Origin: Bolinopsis microptera
Taxonomy: Eukaryota > Ctenophora > Tentaculata > Lobata > Bolinopsidae
Direction of reading: 5' to 3'
NCBI RefSeq assembly: GCF_026151205.1
Contig: NC_087077.1
Coordinates: 992,001-1,056,000, forward strand
DNA length: 64,000 bases
This document shows positions 48,301 to 58,594 of the stretch, one piece after another (position 1 is the stretch's first letter; each line of letters opens with the position of its first letter). The position numbers and the translations under genes are program-made. The notes below the pieces were generated by a model that was given only the letters and a program-made list of their open reading frames with translations, made no database searches and was not told the DNA's origin.

Positions 48301-51300
48301 AGAGTTCTGAGTTAATGAAAAAAAAAGTACTTTTCCCGATGAGTTTACGAGTTTGCCCGTTAAGATTTTAAAATACTCTTGTAGATTTACAGGTCTGTCA
48401 TTTTAAAGATAAAAATATTTTCTAAAGATTAAGAGTTTTGCAAAGGTTAAAGATAAAGTACTTCTTCCCAAGAGTTTAAGAGGTTTTTAAAATTATGAAA
48501 AAAAGTCTACTCCAATAGGGTTTCGGTTCTGCCAGTTTAAAATAAAGTATTAGTAGAGTTTTAAAAGTTCTGCCCGAATGATATTTTGATAGAGTTTTCA
48601 AGGGTTTTGATTAATGAAAAGTCCTTTCTCAATAGAGTTTACGAGTTCGCCGAATGATAAAGTACCCCCTTAATTTGATTTACAAGTTCGAAATGTAAAA
48701 AATTTTCCAAATAGGGTTTAAGGCGTGCATTTAAGATAAAGTAAAATTTCCCCCAATAGATTTTCAGAGTTTTGGCCAGTTTTAATGATAAAGTATTTTC
48801 TAGATAAGTTTACAAAAATTTTGTCAGTTTTTAAAAAATATCCAATAGAGTTACAGATTTTTTTTCAGTTAAATATAAAAGATTTCTAATTTGATTCAGG
48901 TTTTGGAAATTTTAAAAATAAAAAAATTTCTTCTTCCAGTAAAAATTTTTCAGGGGTTTCTTTTAAAATTTTAAAAAACCCCCAGATAGAGTTTAAGATT
49001 GGGTTAATGAAAAGTATTCTCTCCAGATAGAGGACATTTCGCCAGAAAGAAAAAAAGTACCCCTTCTCTCCAGATAGATTTAAAAGGTTTTTTTAATGAA
49101 AAAAAATTTTTTTAGATTTTAATTTTAAAGCGGTCAGAAAAAATAAAATTTTCTTTTCCTGTAGGTTTTTTTTTTCCCAGATTCGCCAGTTTTGAATTAA
49201 TAAAAATACTTTCCGATAGAGTTTTTGATTTGCCCGTTAATGATAAAACTTCCTCGATAGAGTTTCAGAGTTCGCCGTTAAATTAATCTTCCAATAGAGT
49301 TTACGATTCGAGTTTAAAGATAAAATACTTCTCCCGATAGAGTTTACAGATTTGCCGTTAAAAATAATCTCTCCAATGAGTTTTTAAGGTTTCCAGTTTT
49401 GAAAAGATTTCCCTCCGATAGAGTTTTCGATTTGCCAGTTAATGATAAATTCTCTCCCGATAAGTTTTACAGGTTCTGCCAGTTAATGAAAAGTACTTCT
49501 CAGATAGAGTTTTAAAAGTTTTTGCCTTTATGTAAAACTTACCCCGATAGAGTTTTAAAATTTTTTTCCTTAATGATAATACTTCCAGAAGATTTTTCGG
49601 TTTGCCCGTTAATGATAAAAATAAAATTTTTCTCCAGAAATTTAGAGTTTTTAAGGAGTTTTTTTGATTTTAATTTTTAAAAAAAGTATTCACTCCCGAA
49701 GAAAGGTTTAAGAGTTTCTGGCAGGTTTTAAAAAGATAAAGTTTTTCTCCAGAAGATTTACAGAGTCTGCCATTATTTTTAAAGTCTTCTCCAGATAGAG
49801 TTTACAGAGTTCGCTTAATGATAAAGTACTTTTCCCCCGAAGATTTACGGTTCTGAGTTAAAGATAAAGTATCTAGATAGGTTTTTCAGATTTGCATTAA
49901 TGATAAAATATTCTCTCCAATAGGTTTTCAGAGTTCTGCCAGTTAATGATAAAGTACTTCTTTTAATGATTTTTAGAGTTCTGCCGTTAAAGATAAAATA
50001 TTTCTCCAAAAGAATTTTAAAATTTTTCTGCCAGTTTAAAGATAAAGTACTTTCTCCAGATGAGTTTTTCAGAGTTCTGCAGTTAATGATAAAAATATCT
50101 CCAGATAGATTTTCAGAGTTCTGCGTTAATGATAAAGTCCTCTCCAATAAAAAAGAGTTTAGATTTTTTGATTATAAAGTACTTTTTTCTCCGATAGATT
50201 TACAGGTTTGCAGTTAAGTAAAGTATTCTCTCCCGATAGAGTTTACGATTTTTTCCGTTAAAGAAAAGTCTTCTTCCCGTAGAGACGGGGTTCCTTTTTT
50301 TTATAAAAGTATTCTTCAGTAAGTTTAAGATTTGCCCATTAATGATAAAATATTTCTCAAAATTTTGAGTTTTCAGAGTTCTGCATTAATGATAAATATT
50401 CTCCCGATGAGTTTACGATTTCGCAGTAAAGATTAAAATTTTCTTCCAAAGAGTTTACAGAGTTCTGCAGTTAAAGAAAAGACTTCCTCCCGATAGATTT
50501 ACAGGTTTTTGCCAAATTAAAGAAAAGTAAATTTTCCCGAAAAGGGGTTTAAAGTTCCCAAATAAAAGACCTCGAAATTTTTGATTTTCAGAGTTTGCCA
50601 GTTAATGATAAAGTATTTTAGATAAGGTTTTAAGAGTTCGCCAGTTAATGTAAAATACTCTTCCCAATAAGTTTCAGAGTTTGATTTAAAGATTTAAGTT
50701 CTTCTTCCTGTAGAGTTTCAGAGTTTGCCCGTTAAGATAAATATTTTCCCAAAAAGAGTTTACAGAGTTTTGCCGTTAAAAATAAAATACTTCTCCCAAA
50801 AGAGTTTACAGAGTTTTTTTGCCAGTTTAAAGAAAAGTACTTCTCCCAATAGAGTTTTCAGGTTCTGCCAGTTAAGATAAAGTATTCTAGTTAGATAAGG
50901 GTTTAAAAAGGGTTTCCATTAATGATAAAGTACTTCCCTCCAGATAGGTTTTTCAGAGTTTGCCAGTTAATAAAAGTTTTTCTCCAATTGGTTTCAAGGT
51001 TTTGCCCTTAATGAAAAAAAGACTTCTCCCAGAAGAGTTTACAGATTGATAATTAAATTTCCTCAGATAGAGTTTACAGATTTGCCCGTTTTTGATAAAG
51101 TACTTCTTCCAGATAATTTACGAGTTTGCATTAAAGTTAAAAATATTCTCAAGAAAGAGTTTTCAGATTTTTCCCTAAGAAAAAATACTCTCTCCCATTT
51201 TAGTTTCAGGTTTGCCGTTTAAATTTTATAAAAACTTTTCCCGATAGATTACAGGTTTCCATTAATGATAAAGTATTCTCTAGATAGAGTTTTTCAGGTT

Positions 51301-53530
51301 CGAGTTAAAGATAAATATTTTTCCAAAAGAGTTACAGAGTTTTTTTGAAATTTAATGAAAAAAAAATTCTAATTAAAATTTGGTTTACAGAGTTTGAGTT
51401 AATGAAAAATATTCTTCCGTAGATTTCGGGGGTTTGAAATAATTTTTAAAGACTTCTTCAGATAGAGTTTACAGAGTTCTGCCATTAAAATTAAAAATAC
51501 TTTCTCCCAAAAGATTTTAAAAGGGTTTTGCCCTTTTTGTAATACTTTTCCTTCCAAAAATTTTTTCGGGTTTCTGCCGTTAATGAAAAATACTTTTCCA
51601 AAAAGTTTTTCAGGTTCTGCCAGTTAAGATAAAGTATTTTCCAGTAGAGTTTTTCAGGTTTTTCCTTAAGATAAAATTTTTCCGATAGTTTTCAGGTTTT
51701 GCCAGTTTTAAAGATAAAGTCCCTCCAATAGATTTAAGGTTTGCCAGAAAAAATAAGTATTCCCCTTTTTAATAGAGTTTAAGATTCTGGCCATTAAGAT
51801 TTAAAAAAAATCTAGATAGGTTTCGATTCGATTAATATTTTAAATATTCCTCCCGATAGGTTTTCAGGTTTTTTAAAAGAAAAAGTACTTTTCCCAAAAG
51901 GTTTTACAGAGTTCGCCCGTTTGAAAAATTTCTTGATAATATTTTAAAGGGGTTCTCAATAATAAAAAAAGTACTTTTTTCAATAATTTTCAGATTTGCC
52001 CGTTAATGTAAATATTTCTCCCGAGAGTTTACAGAGTTCTCCTTTAAAGATAAAGAATTCTTCCCCGATAGAGTTAAGGTTTTGATTAATGATAAGTACT
52101 TTTAATAGGTTTTTTGAGTTTGCCAGTTAATTATAAATACTCTCCAATAGAGTTACAGGGGTTTGCATTTAAAATAAAATTTTCTCAGAAGGGTTCGATT
52201 TCAATTTAAGATTTTAATTCCCGATAGAGTTTACGAGTTTTGCCCGTTTTAAAGAAAAAGACCCCTTTCCCGATAGAGTTTTTAAGGTTCTGCCCGTTAA
52301 AGATAAAGACTTTTAATAAGTTTTAAAAGTTTGCCGTTAATGAAAATCTCTCAATAGAGTTTACGAGTTCTGTTCAATTATATATAATTTTCGATGAGTT
52401 TCAGAGTTTGAGTTAAGAAAATACTTTTTCCAGATAGGTTTTCAGGGGTTTTTTGCCTTTAAAGAATAATACTTCTCTCAGATAGAGTTTTCAGATTCTG
52501 CAGTTTTAAGATAAATACTTTTCCGATAATTTTTCAGAGTTTGGGGTTTTTTGTAAATTTTTTTCCTTAGAGTTCGAGTTTGCCAAAATTTTTAAAGTTT
52601 TAAAGTATTTTGAAAGTTTTACAGAGTTTTTTGGGAGTTAAGATAAATATTTTTCAGATAGAGTTAAAAAGGTTTTTTGCCCCGTTAAATTTTAAAAATT
52701 TCTCCGATAAGTTTAGAGTTCTGATTAAAGTAAATATTCTTAGAAGAGTTTAAAATTTTGCCATTAAAGAAAAGTTTTCTAAAAAGTTTAAAAAGTTTGC
52801 CCTTTTAATGAAAAAGTATTCAGTAGATTTTCAAATTTGAGTTAAGAAAGTACTCTAGGAAAAAAGTTACAGAGGTTTGAGTTTTAAAAATAAAAATAAC
52901 TTCTTCCAAAAAGTTTTCGAGTTCCAGTTAATGATAAAGTACGGTACCCAAAAAGAAGACGACCTCAAGGATGCGTTCAAGGTGTTTGACCAGGACAACA
53001 ACGGTTATATTGATGCGGTGGAACTCCAGACCATTCTTTCTAACATGGGGGAGAACTTACCAATGGATCAGGTGATTAGAGATTTGTAGCTGAACCTTTG
53101 TAAACCCGTTCATTGACTAGTATCCTTTAAAATGCCACGTCCTGTATAATTATCTAGTTATATATGCATATTATGGAACCAGCAGGTTTCAACGATCACA
53201 ATGACCCCATCACTGAACAAATAAACAAGAACAGAAAATGAATAATCCAGATAATTATCAGTATGTTTTTACAATGACCCCATCACTGAACAAATAAACA
53301 AGAACAGGAAATTAATAATCCAGATAATTATCAGTATGTTTTTACAATGACCCCATCACTGAACAAATAAACAAGAACAGAAAATGAATAATCCAGATAA
53401 TAATCAGTATGTTTGGCAGGTAGAGGACATGATCCGTGAAGCTGATCTGAACGGTGATGGTCTGATAGACTACGAAGAGTTCATCAAGATGATGACCTGT
53501 AACCCTATCAGTGAGACCGGTGTTTTGTGA
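39370..53530 (+). CDS. Calmodulin-like protein with four EF-hands
   Basis: Exons: 39370-39496, 39900-39975, array-linked exon 3 ending at 53071 (unique part 52943-53071), and 53420-53530 with stop TGA. Phases match at every join (2/1, 0/0, 0/0). About 159 residues are visible plus an unseen N-terminus. The four 12-residue calcium loops are complete: [36 protein letters not shown] and [12 protein letters not shown], so all sites look functional. The family binds calcium and relays it to target proteins; [11 protein letters not shown] precedes EF1 where calmodulin has its short N-terminus, and the end is [13 protein letters not shown] rather than MMTAK, so it is a calmodulin relative, not calmodulin. 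Intron 3 ends in an 11-kb array made of copies of exon 3's first 39 nt. Confidence 0.85.
39777..39899. repeat. 9-bp microsatellite between two copies of a splice acceptor
   Basis: The 23-bp segment ending CGTCTCTCCATCCTCCAG occurs at 39777-39799 and again at 39877-39899. Between them are 8.5 copies of TAACTATAG. The second copy is the acceptor of calmodulin-like exon 2; the first has an equally good polypyrimidine tract and AG. Confidence 0.95.
40222..41042. repeat. 21-bp minisatellite, about 39 copies
   Basis: Units are TTTATACAGTGGGACACAGG plus C, with a few CTTCATACAG, AAGCTTT and TTATAAAG variants. It lies in intron 2 of the calmodulin-like gene. Three frames are open for 279-294 codons because the unit length is a multiple of three and lacks stops; none is a gene. 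Confidence 0.97.
41130..41900. mobile_element. Mariner-like non-autonomous element (767 bp, TA duplication)
   Basis: The left end CAGGGTGGGCCAAAAGTCAG (41132 on) is matched by its reverse complement ending at 41898. The inverted repeats are identical for about 37 bp and extend to about 46 bp with one mismatch. TA flanks both sides (41130-41131, 41899-41900). Ends and duplication fit the Tc1/mariner superfamily. Two short minus-strand ORFs inside (41345-41545, 41637-41843) do not look like transposase. It is inserted in intron 2 of the calmodulin-like gene. Confidence 0.85.
41901..41973. repeat. 43-bp step duplication ahead of the exon-3 array
   Basis: TATTGAATAGCTGTTTTT followed by a CTCCAGATAG acceptor occurs at 41901-41930 and again at 41944-41973. 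The second copy leads into the first array unit, so the acceptor was duplicated here too. Confidence 0.8.
41960..52942. repeat. 11-kb array of splice acceptor + exon-3 head, ~220 units
   Basis: Each unit is a pyrimidine-AG acceptor (TTCTCTCCAG, or shortened TCTCTCCAG and TCTCCAG) followed by the 39 nt that encode [13 protein letters not shown]. Unit length is 46-49 bp. A minor variant has TGTCAG for TGCCAG. From 41960 to about 45735 the roughly 78 units are almost identical; from there to 52942 they are full of indels. The final unit runs directly into the unique remainder of calmodulin-like exon 3 at 52943. Confidence 0.97.
45735..52942. repeat. Indel-ridden continuation of the exon-3 array
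   Basis: The same 49-bp unit remains recognisable but nearly every copy has one or more small deletions and stretched T, A or C runs. The transition from near-perfect to heavily damaged is abrupt, within two units around 45735, with a few clean units re-appearing near 46280-46370. This looks like unpolished long-read consensus. Confidence 0.8.
53198..53416. repeat. 73-bp triplication abutting the exon-4 acceptor
   Basis: Three tandem copies start at 53198, 53271 and 53344, each beginning ACAATGACCCCATCACTG and ending ATCAGTATGTTT. The third copy runs into GGCAG, the acceptor of calmodulin-like exon 4 at 53420. Copies differ at only a few positions. Confidence 0.95.
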
Positions 53531-54777
53531 CGTGTGTGTGACCCTAGCTTTACTGACACTTGAAGCAGTTGCTTTCTTAAGTCCGATCAACAGCAATCTG
53601 AATTATTGTACTAGCAGTTACGATCTCGCTGTTGAAGAATTCAGAATCTAAAGGTTATCGGAGGAACCATTTTGAAAAATGAAGCATTATGAAGCTGTCA
53701 AATATACATGATGTGGCCAAGTTTACGAACTAAGAAGCAATGAGAACGACTACGAGAAGCAATGAGAATGAAATTGCGGGAATCTGCGTTTACCACCGAA
53801 TTTGCTAATTTGCTGCTAACTAATTGTAAATGTGACAATATTATTAAGCGGCGCTCAGCCTGTATTCGGAACATTATAGCCTGGGGTCCCCAGGTATTGG
53901 TAAGTGACAACACCGTGGTTGCGGCAATGAGAAGCTATGATTAGAGCTTAACGATTAGAAAATTTGTAACGCAGTATTATTGTATTTGAATTGAAGTAAC
54001 ATTATAATTATAATAAATAATTATCATTACATTTAAAAAAGTGGTATTTTTTATAATTCACGTGAATTCGCTAAATCATCATATTCATAATACATGTATG
54101 ACAATATTGCTCGTAGAATTGCATCATTCTAGAAGCTTTTCTTGCCCCCATTTCAGTTGATCCTTATGTGAAGAAAAATCGGTTATATTTATAAGCAGCC
54201 ATTATTTTAACAAGAATTGCGCCCGTTGTTTCGTTTTGGCGGACGCTAGATTTCCATTTCACTATAACTATTATTATTAATATAAGCTATAATCAGCTCA
54301 CCTTATAATAATAATAATATTGAAACGTCAGTACACTACGCGTGCCACGTACAAGTTGGGCTTATCACAAAATACTATACATTACATAATATACATTAAA
54401 ATACGATCGTGCCGCGCATTCATTGACCACAGACTAGCTATACACCACATCTCCGCAAGCAATCCTCGCGCGCGTGCGCGCGGCAAATTGACATGGTAAC
54501 GAACGGAAGCAAGCAAGCAAGGAACACGACATATATTTGACCCGCCTACCGCTATTTCCAAAATCCACGTTTTTCTGCAAAAACGTCCATTCGTAATAAC
54601 CTTGTAGCGCGATGCGTTACTGGCTAGATCGGCGAGATGCGCTACTGTGCCGCGCCGAGCTGCCATGAATTGACATCGTCAATTAATTCGTAACCTTTCA
54701 CTATTGCCTTTTTACAAAAGGGTGAAAAGGAAAAAATTAATGGCGTACTCTGTTTTCATATTATTTGCAGTTTGGGG
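53531..54777. other. 3' flank of the calmodulin-like gene; no further gene
   Basis: AT-rich. A candidate poly(A) hexamer AATAAA lies at 54012-54017. An alternating purine-pyrimidine tract (CGCGCGCGTGCGCGCGG) is near 54466. A 94-codon minus-strand ORF at 54382-54666 has no recognisable feature. Confidence 0.4.
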
Positions 54778-54915
54778 TCGTTCACATATTACGTAATCAG
54801 CCTCGAGGGGGAGGGGGTTTCCAAATGATAACATTTACACTATGATAGTGTAATTTTGACACAATAGCTATGTATAAAACTGATTACGGAGGGGTGAGGG
54901 TGATTACGTATAGGA
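54778..54915. mobile_element. Small MITE with imperfect terminal repeats
   Basis: The left end GGTCGTTCACATATTACG and following TAATC resemble, in reverse complement, the right side GATTACGTATAGGAACCGACC, with mismatches. Inside is a G-rich tract mirrored by GGAGGGGTGAGGG. A related partial copy is at 2606. Family not assigned. Confidence 0.45.
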
Positions 54916-55012
54916 ACCGACCGGATATCCGGCTGAATCCGGATCCGGCCGGATATCCGGCTTTAATATTCGGTTTCGGCTCCGGTTCGGTTTCAAAAAA
55001 TTTTGCCGGATT
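54912..55012. repeat. CCGGATATCCGG-rich repeat, copy 1
   Basis: Contains GGAACCGACCGGATATCCGG and several GGATCCGG/GATATCCGG palindromic modules, then TTCGGTTTCGGCTCCGG. A related inverted copy is at 63260-63432. Confidence 0.7.
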
Positions 55013-55157
55013 TTTGCCGGATATTTCTAAAAAATTTATTTCTAAAATCTTGAAATGCATATTTTCGTTACATTTTAAACTCGAAAAAAAATGTTTTGAC
55101 TAGGTCAACGCAGTTTACCTTTGCGTGTGTACTTGTACATTACTATACAAGTACACT

Positions 55158-56054
55158 ATGGGGGATGACCCAACTTTGACCCGATCCCAGGAGTTGATTA
55201 AAGAGTTCAACTATGATCAACAGGAAGATGTGGAAGGCTGTGTTGCACGCTGGTCCGATCAGTTAGAAAAAGACCTGCATATGGACTACCGTGAAATTGA
55301 CTACGAAAGTCGTGAAAAGATCAAGACTAAGGATAAACAGACTCTGTCTAGATGGATTGTGGTTGCAGTGGACCTTGTTCGTCGGCAGAGTAGTCAGATG
55401 TATCTCTTGAAGGAGATCATCGAGTGCTTCAAGACGGAAGCACTAGCAGACAAAGAAAAGGTGATCAGACTGCAGGGCCAGCTGCTGATGCAGAAGGACG
55501 AACAACTACAGTTGCTTAAGACGTCTGTTGAGGAGACAGTCCAAACAACGGTGGAGTCAGGGATTCAGAACTATAGTGCAGCTGTTCAACAGAACAGTGC
55601 AAGTGGTACGGTCTGCAACAGTAAAATCCTGAAGAAGGTGATGAAGAGTGTGGCTGCAGAGGATGACAGGAGCAAGAACCTGATCGTGTTTGGGCTGAAA
55701 GAAGAGGAGGAAGAACAGCTTCCAGCGCTAGTTACCGCAGTTTTGGAGGAGATCGGGGAGAAACCTCACTTCGAAGCGACTAGAGTCGGTTGGAAGAGGC
55801 CAGGTAGTACGGCTATCCGACCAGTCAAGATCACCGTCCCAAGCTCAACAGCGGTTCATCAGATTCTGATGAAAACAGGGAGACTGAGGGAGACGCACAA
55901 AGATGTATGGATATGTCCAGACAGATCCAGCGAAGAACGAGCAACAAGGAAGCATCTGGTCACTGACCTGAAGAAGAAGAGGGCGGAACAGACTCATCTC
56001 GACCACTACATCCGGTACGGGAAGGTATGTAGCCGTGATAAGAAGTCATCATGA
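55158..56054 (+). CDS. LINE ORF1-type protein (coiled coil + RRM-like), orphan
   Basis: 298 codons from ATG (MGDDPTLTRS). The middle (EALADKEKVIRLQGQLLMQK) is a coiled coil; the C-terminal part begins DDRSKNLIVFGLKEEEEE, followed by VKITVPSSTAVHQILMKT and an RSSEERATRKHLVTDLKKK tail, which is the layout of RNA-binding ORF1 proteins of non-LTR retrotransposons. In the family, ORF1p coats element RNA. The open frame reaches further upstream without an ATG. No matching ORF2 follows: the nearby LINE at 58332 sits in a different element. Downstream to 56600 is probably LINE-derived non-coding sequence. Confidence 0.65.
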   Translation: MGDDPTLTRSQELIKEFNYDQQEDVEGCVARWSDQLEKDLHMDYREIDYESREKIKTKDKQTLSRWIVVAVDLVRRQSSQMYLLKEIIECFKTEALADKEKVIRLQGQLLMQKDEQLQLLKTSVEETVQTTVESGIQNYSAAVQQNSASGTVCNSKILKKVMKSVAAEDDRSKNLIVFGLKEEEEEQLPALVTAVLEEIGEKPHFEATRVGWKRPGSTAIRPVKITVPSSTAVHQILMKTGRLRETHKDVWICPDRSSEERATRKHLVTDLKKKRAEQTHLDHYIRYGKVCSRDKKSS

Positions 56055-56619
56055 GTTACACTCTCGGACACTGATCAGTATATGAAGGAGTGATGATTAT
56101 TTTAAGAATTTTCAGACGTTATCTGTATTTAAGAGACAACTATATATTTTGAATATTTTATTATTTGATTGTTTCACACTTTTCATATTTCATAATTTTA
56201 TTACTAGGTGGAGGTGATGTTATTGAGACTTTGGGCGGCCATAAAACTCCTGTTTTGAAAGTTGTCCTCTGTACTTGTTTCACTGACCCACGCTTTATAG
56301 CATTTATACATTTCGGCCCATTTTATATGTTTGTTCGACTTGCTGTACATTTGTATATTTGCTATTTTGTAAAAGTTTCAAATCAAATCGAATGCAAAAA
56401 GCCGAAAAAATGTTTTCGGATAATAATGAACAGGGTAGCATGAAACGTGGAGAAAAGTGGTTTTGACTTAGAAAATTTTCGGTCCCAGTCATTCTCGAAT
56501 ACGTACCTCTCGTATCGAGAGCTTCCGAGCTCGTGTTGCAAATGGGACGTCTGCCTTCCGAGATCGCATTACCATGGGGAAGCCTCGAGTCCAAAACATA
56601 TGTAGTATAGAGGAAAACC

Positions 56620-57851
56620 GGTTCACGTACTGTAGTGCGACACGTACTCTAGTGCGACACGTACCCTAGTGCGAAACCTCCAAGATCGACACTGTCGCAG
56701 TAGAGTACGCTACCTGGATCGTAGTGCGACACGTACCCTAGTGCGACAGAGAATTTTCAAGGCCGACACTGTCGCACTACAGTGCGCTACCTGGACTGTA
56801 GTGCGACACGAACTAAAGTGCGACAAAACACTTTGCACATTCAATAAAAATTTTACTTTCCATTTTTAATGACAAGAGTGTTTGAGTAATGGGGTTAAAT
56901 ATAAAATCAAAGATTGCAATCACAATATTCAATTCAAAATCATTGTTCCAACACACTTCAACTAATCCATTCTGTCATAATCATCGTAGCTATCACTCAC
57001 AGCGTTCAAGCGACGGTCGTAATCAGTCCACTTCTTCAGTCGGCGAGGAGGTAGTTGTCTGAGCATCTTCATTCTTCTGGTTGATCTTCCATTGGGTTAG
57101 ATCCTGCTCCTTCTTCAGGACGTCGATAAATCGCCAGATAGTAGGGTTGGTGCAGCCCATCTTCGAGGGAAGGGTTGCTTTCAGCTGCGTCCAGGTCACA
57201 GTAGTGTTGTTCGTCAGACTGAGACGTCCGGAGCAGGTCTTCTCAGTGCATAGCCAGTAGGACTTGTCGTCGCGATTCTTATCCAGGCAGTAGCGGTATC
57301 CGTCGTGGATAACGTTTCTTGAACCAGTAGTGTGTCCAGGAATGAAGGTGATTGAAGAAGACACGTTGATGTTGTTCGATGTTTTTGTAGAATCATCGTG
57401 ACCTTATTTATGGCCCAAGCATATGAACTTGTTATCCCAATCGGAGATATACCTTCATACGATGCGTGAGATAGGAATGTCGGAATGAGGATCATATGCT
57501 GCTTAAGAGTAACCCAGTGGATCACACACTGCATACGTGGCTTGAACTGACCCGAAGGAATTATGATCAGTGGATAACTTCGAAACACGTGATGTGAACT
57601 GACGAATCGTATTCGCAAGATCACTTCGAAATAAGTGACGTGAACCGACCCGACGAATCACTTATTGGTCCATAAGAAGGATAGGATGTGACCTGAACTT
57701 GAAAATAAGTCAGGATATTTTGTCGCACTAGAGTACGCTACCTGGATCGTAGTGCGACACGTACTGTAGTGCGACAGAGGGTGTTTTTTTCGGACTTCGC
57801 ACTAGAGTACGTGTCGCACTAGAGTACGTGTCGCACTACAGTACGATTACC
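56620..57851. mobile_element. MULE-like element, 1,232 bp, 9-bp target duplication
   Basis: The exact duplication AGGAAAACC is at 56611-56619 and 57852-57860. The terminal inverted repeats contain tandem copies of TAGTGCGACACGTAC (left) and its complement (right), extending well over 100 bp inward with sub-repeats. Nine-bp duplications, long sub-repetitive TIRs and a FLYWCH ORF inside fit the Mutator-like superfamily. No transposase is present, so it is non-autonomous. Confidence 0.8.
57023..57364 (-). CDS. FLYWCH-type zinc-finger protein of a MULE-like element
   Basis: 113 codons from ATG. The N-terminal half carries a FLYWCH-like module: HDGYRYCLDKN, YWLCTEKTCSGRLSL, with the aromatic, Trp-x-Cys and second Cys in the usual order; a matching C-terminal His is less clear. 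The rest is a charged, Thr-rich tail. FLYWCH domains bind DNA and commonly accompany Mutator-like transposases. It lies wholly inside the TIR-bounded element at 56620. A shadow ORF overlaps in another frame. Confidence 0.65.
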   Translation of the reverse strand: MSSSITFIPGHTTGSRNVIHDGYRYCLDKNRDDKSYWLCTEKTCSGRLSLTNNTTVTWTQLKATLPSKMGCTNPTIWRFIDVLKKEQDLTQWKINQKNEDAQTTTSSPTEEVD

Positions 57852-58594
57852 AGGAAAACCGAACCTTAGACCGAACAGTAGCTCTAGTAGTAGTAGTAGT
57901 AATGCTTGTAGGTTTACAACCTACCAGGACGCGCGCCGAGTTGGACTCGTCGACGGTCCTGTATATGGAACAAATATTTTACGAGTATCACCCGTTAATA
58001 GTAATGCTCTTTATCACATTTTATTATTATGTCTATGATCCAGTTTTGGCTCCGAGTCAATTATTGTACAGACAGCAGACTGCTGTCTAGTAATTTAAAC
58101 GATCCAGTGATAAAATATGCCAGCATACTAAAAAGGTACAATTATGCCCTGAATCGGGAACTATTGTGCTTTGATATTCAGACCTGCAGCATGACAAAAA
58201 GGGAACAACTGTGTCTCAGACGTGCAATCGCGGGGAGGCCGACATAGGGGACCCCCGATTATCAGGGGTCAGATCATGTCACCAATTAGTGACGTATAAT
58301 TTGTGATATGATTCATCAGTAGAATTTAATTGACCTAGAAATGGTGGATAAGGGGTTTTCCAAACTCCAGGGGCTCGTGAAGTGTCTTACACAACCTCTC
58401 CGATCCCATGATCTGTAGTGCGTGGTGAAGAGCCACACCCTTCTCGAGGTGCCACTGTTAAGCTTAGTAGCCTGTTCTGGGTGATTCCAGTTAAAACAGG
58501 TGAACGGTAACAGAACACTGCGGCTCTAGACCAGTACAGGTCGAAAATTATAACCGGGACATCTGTCTCGTTAGGACTGCATGCGGTTCATCGG

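Noticed and set aside
57214-57624. 136-codon minus-strand ORF overlapping the FLYWCH ORF
   Set aside because: Out of frame with the FLYWCH motif and without recognisable features.
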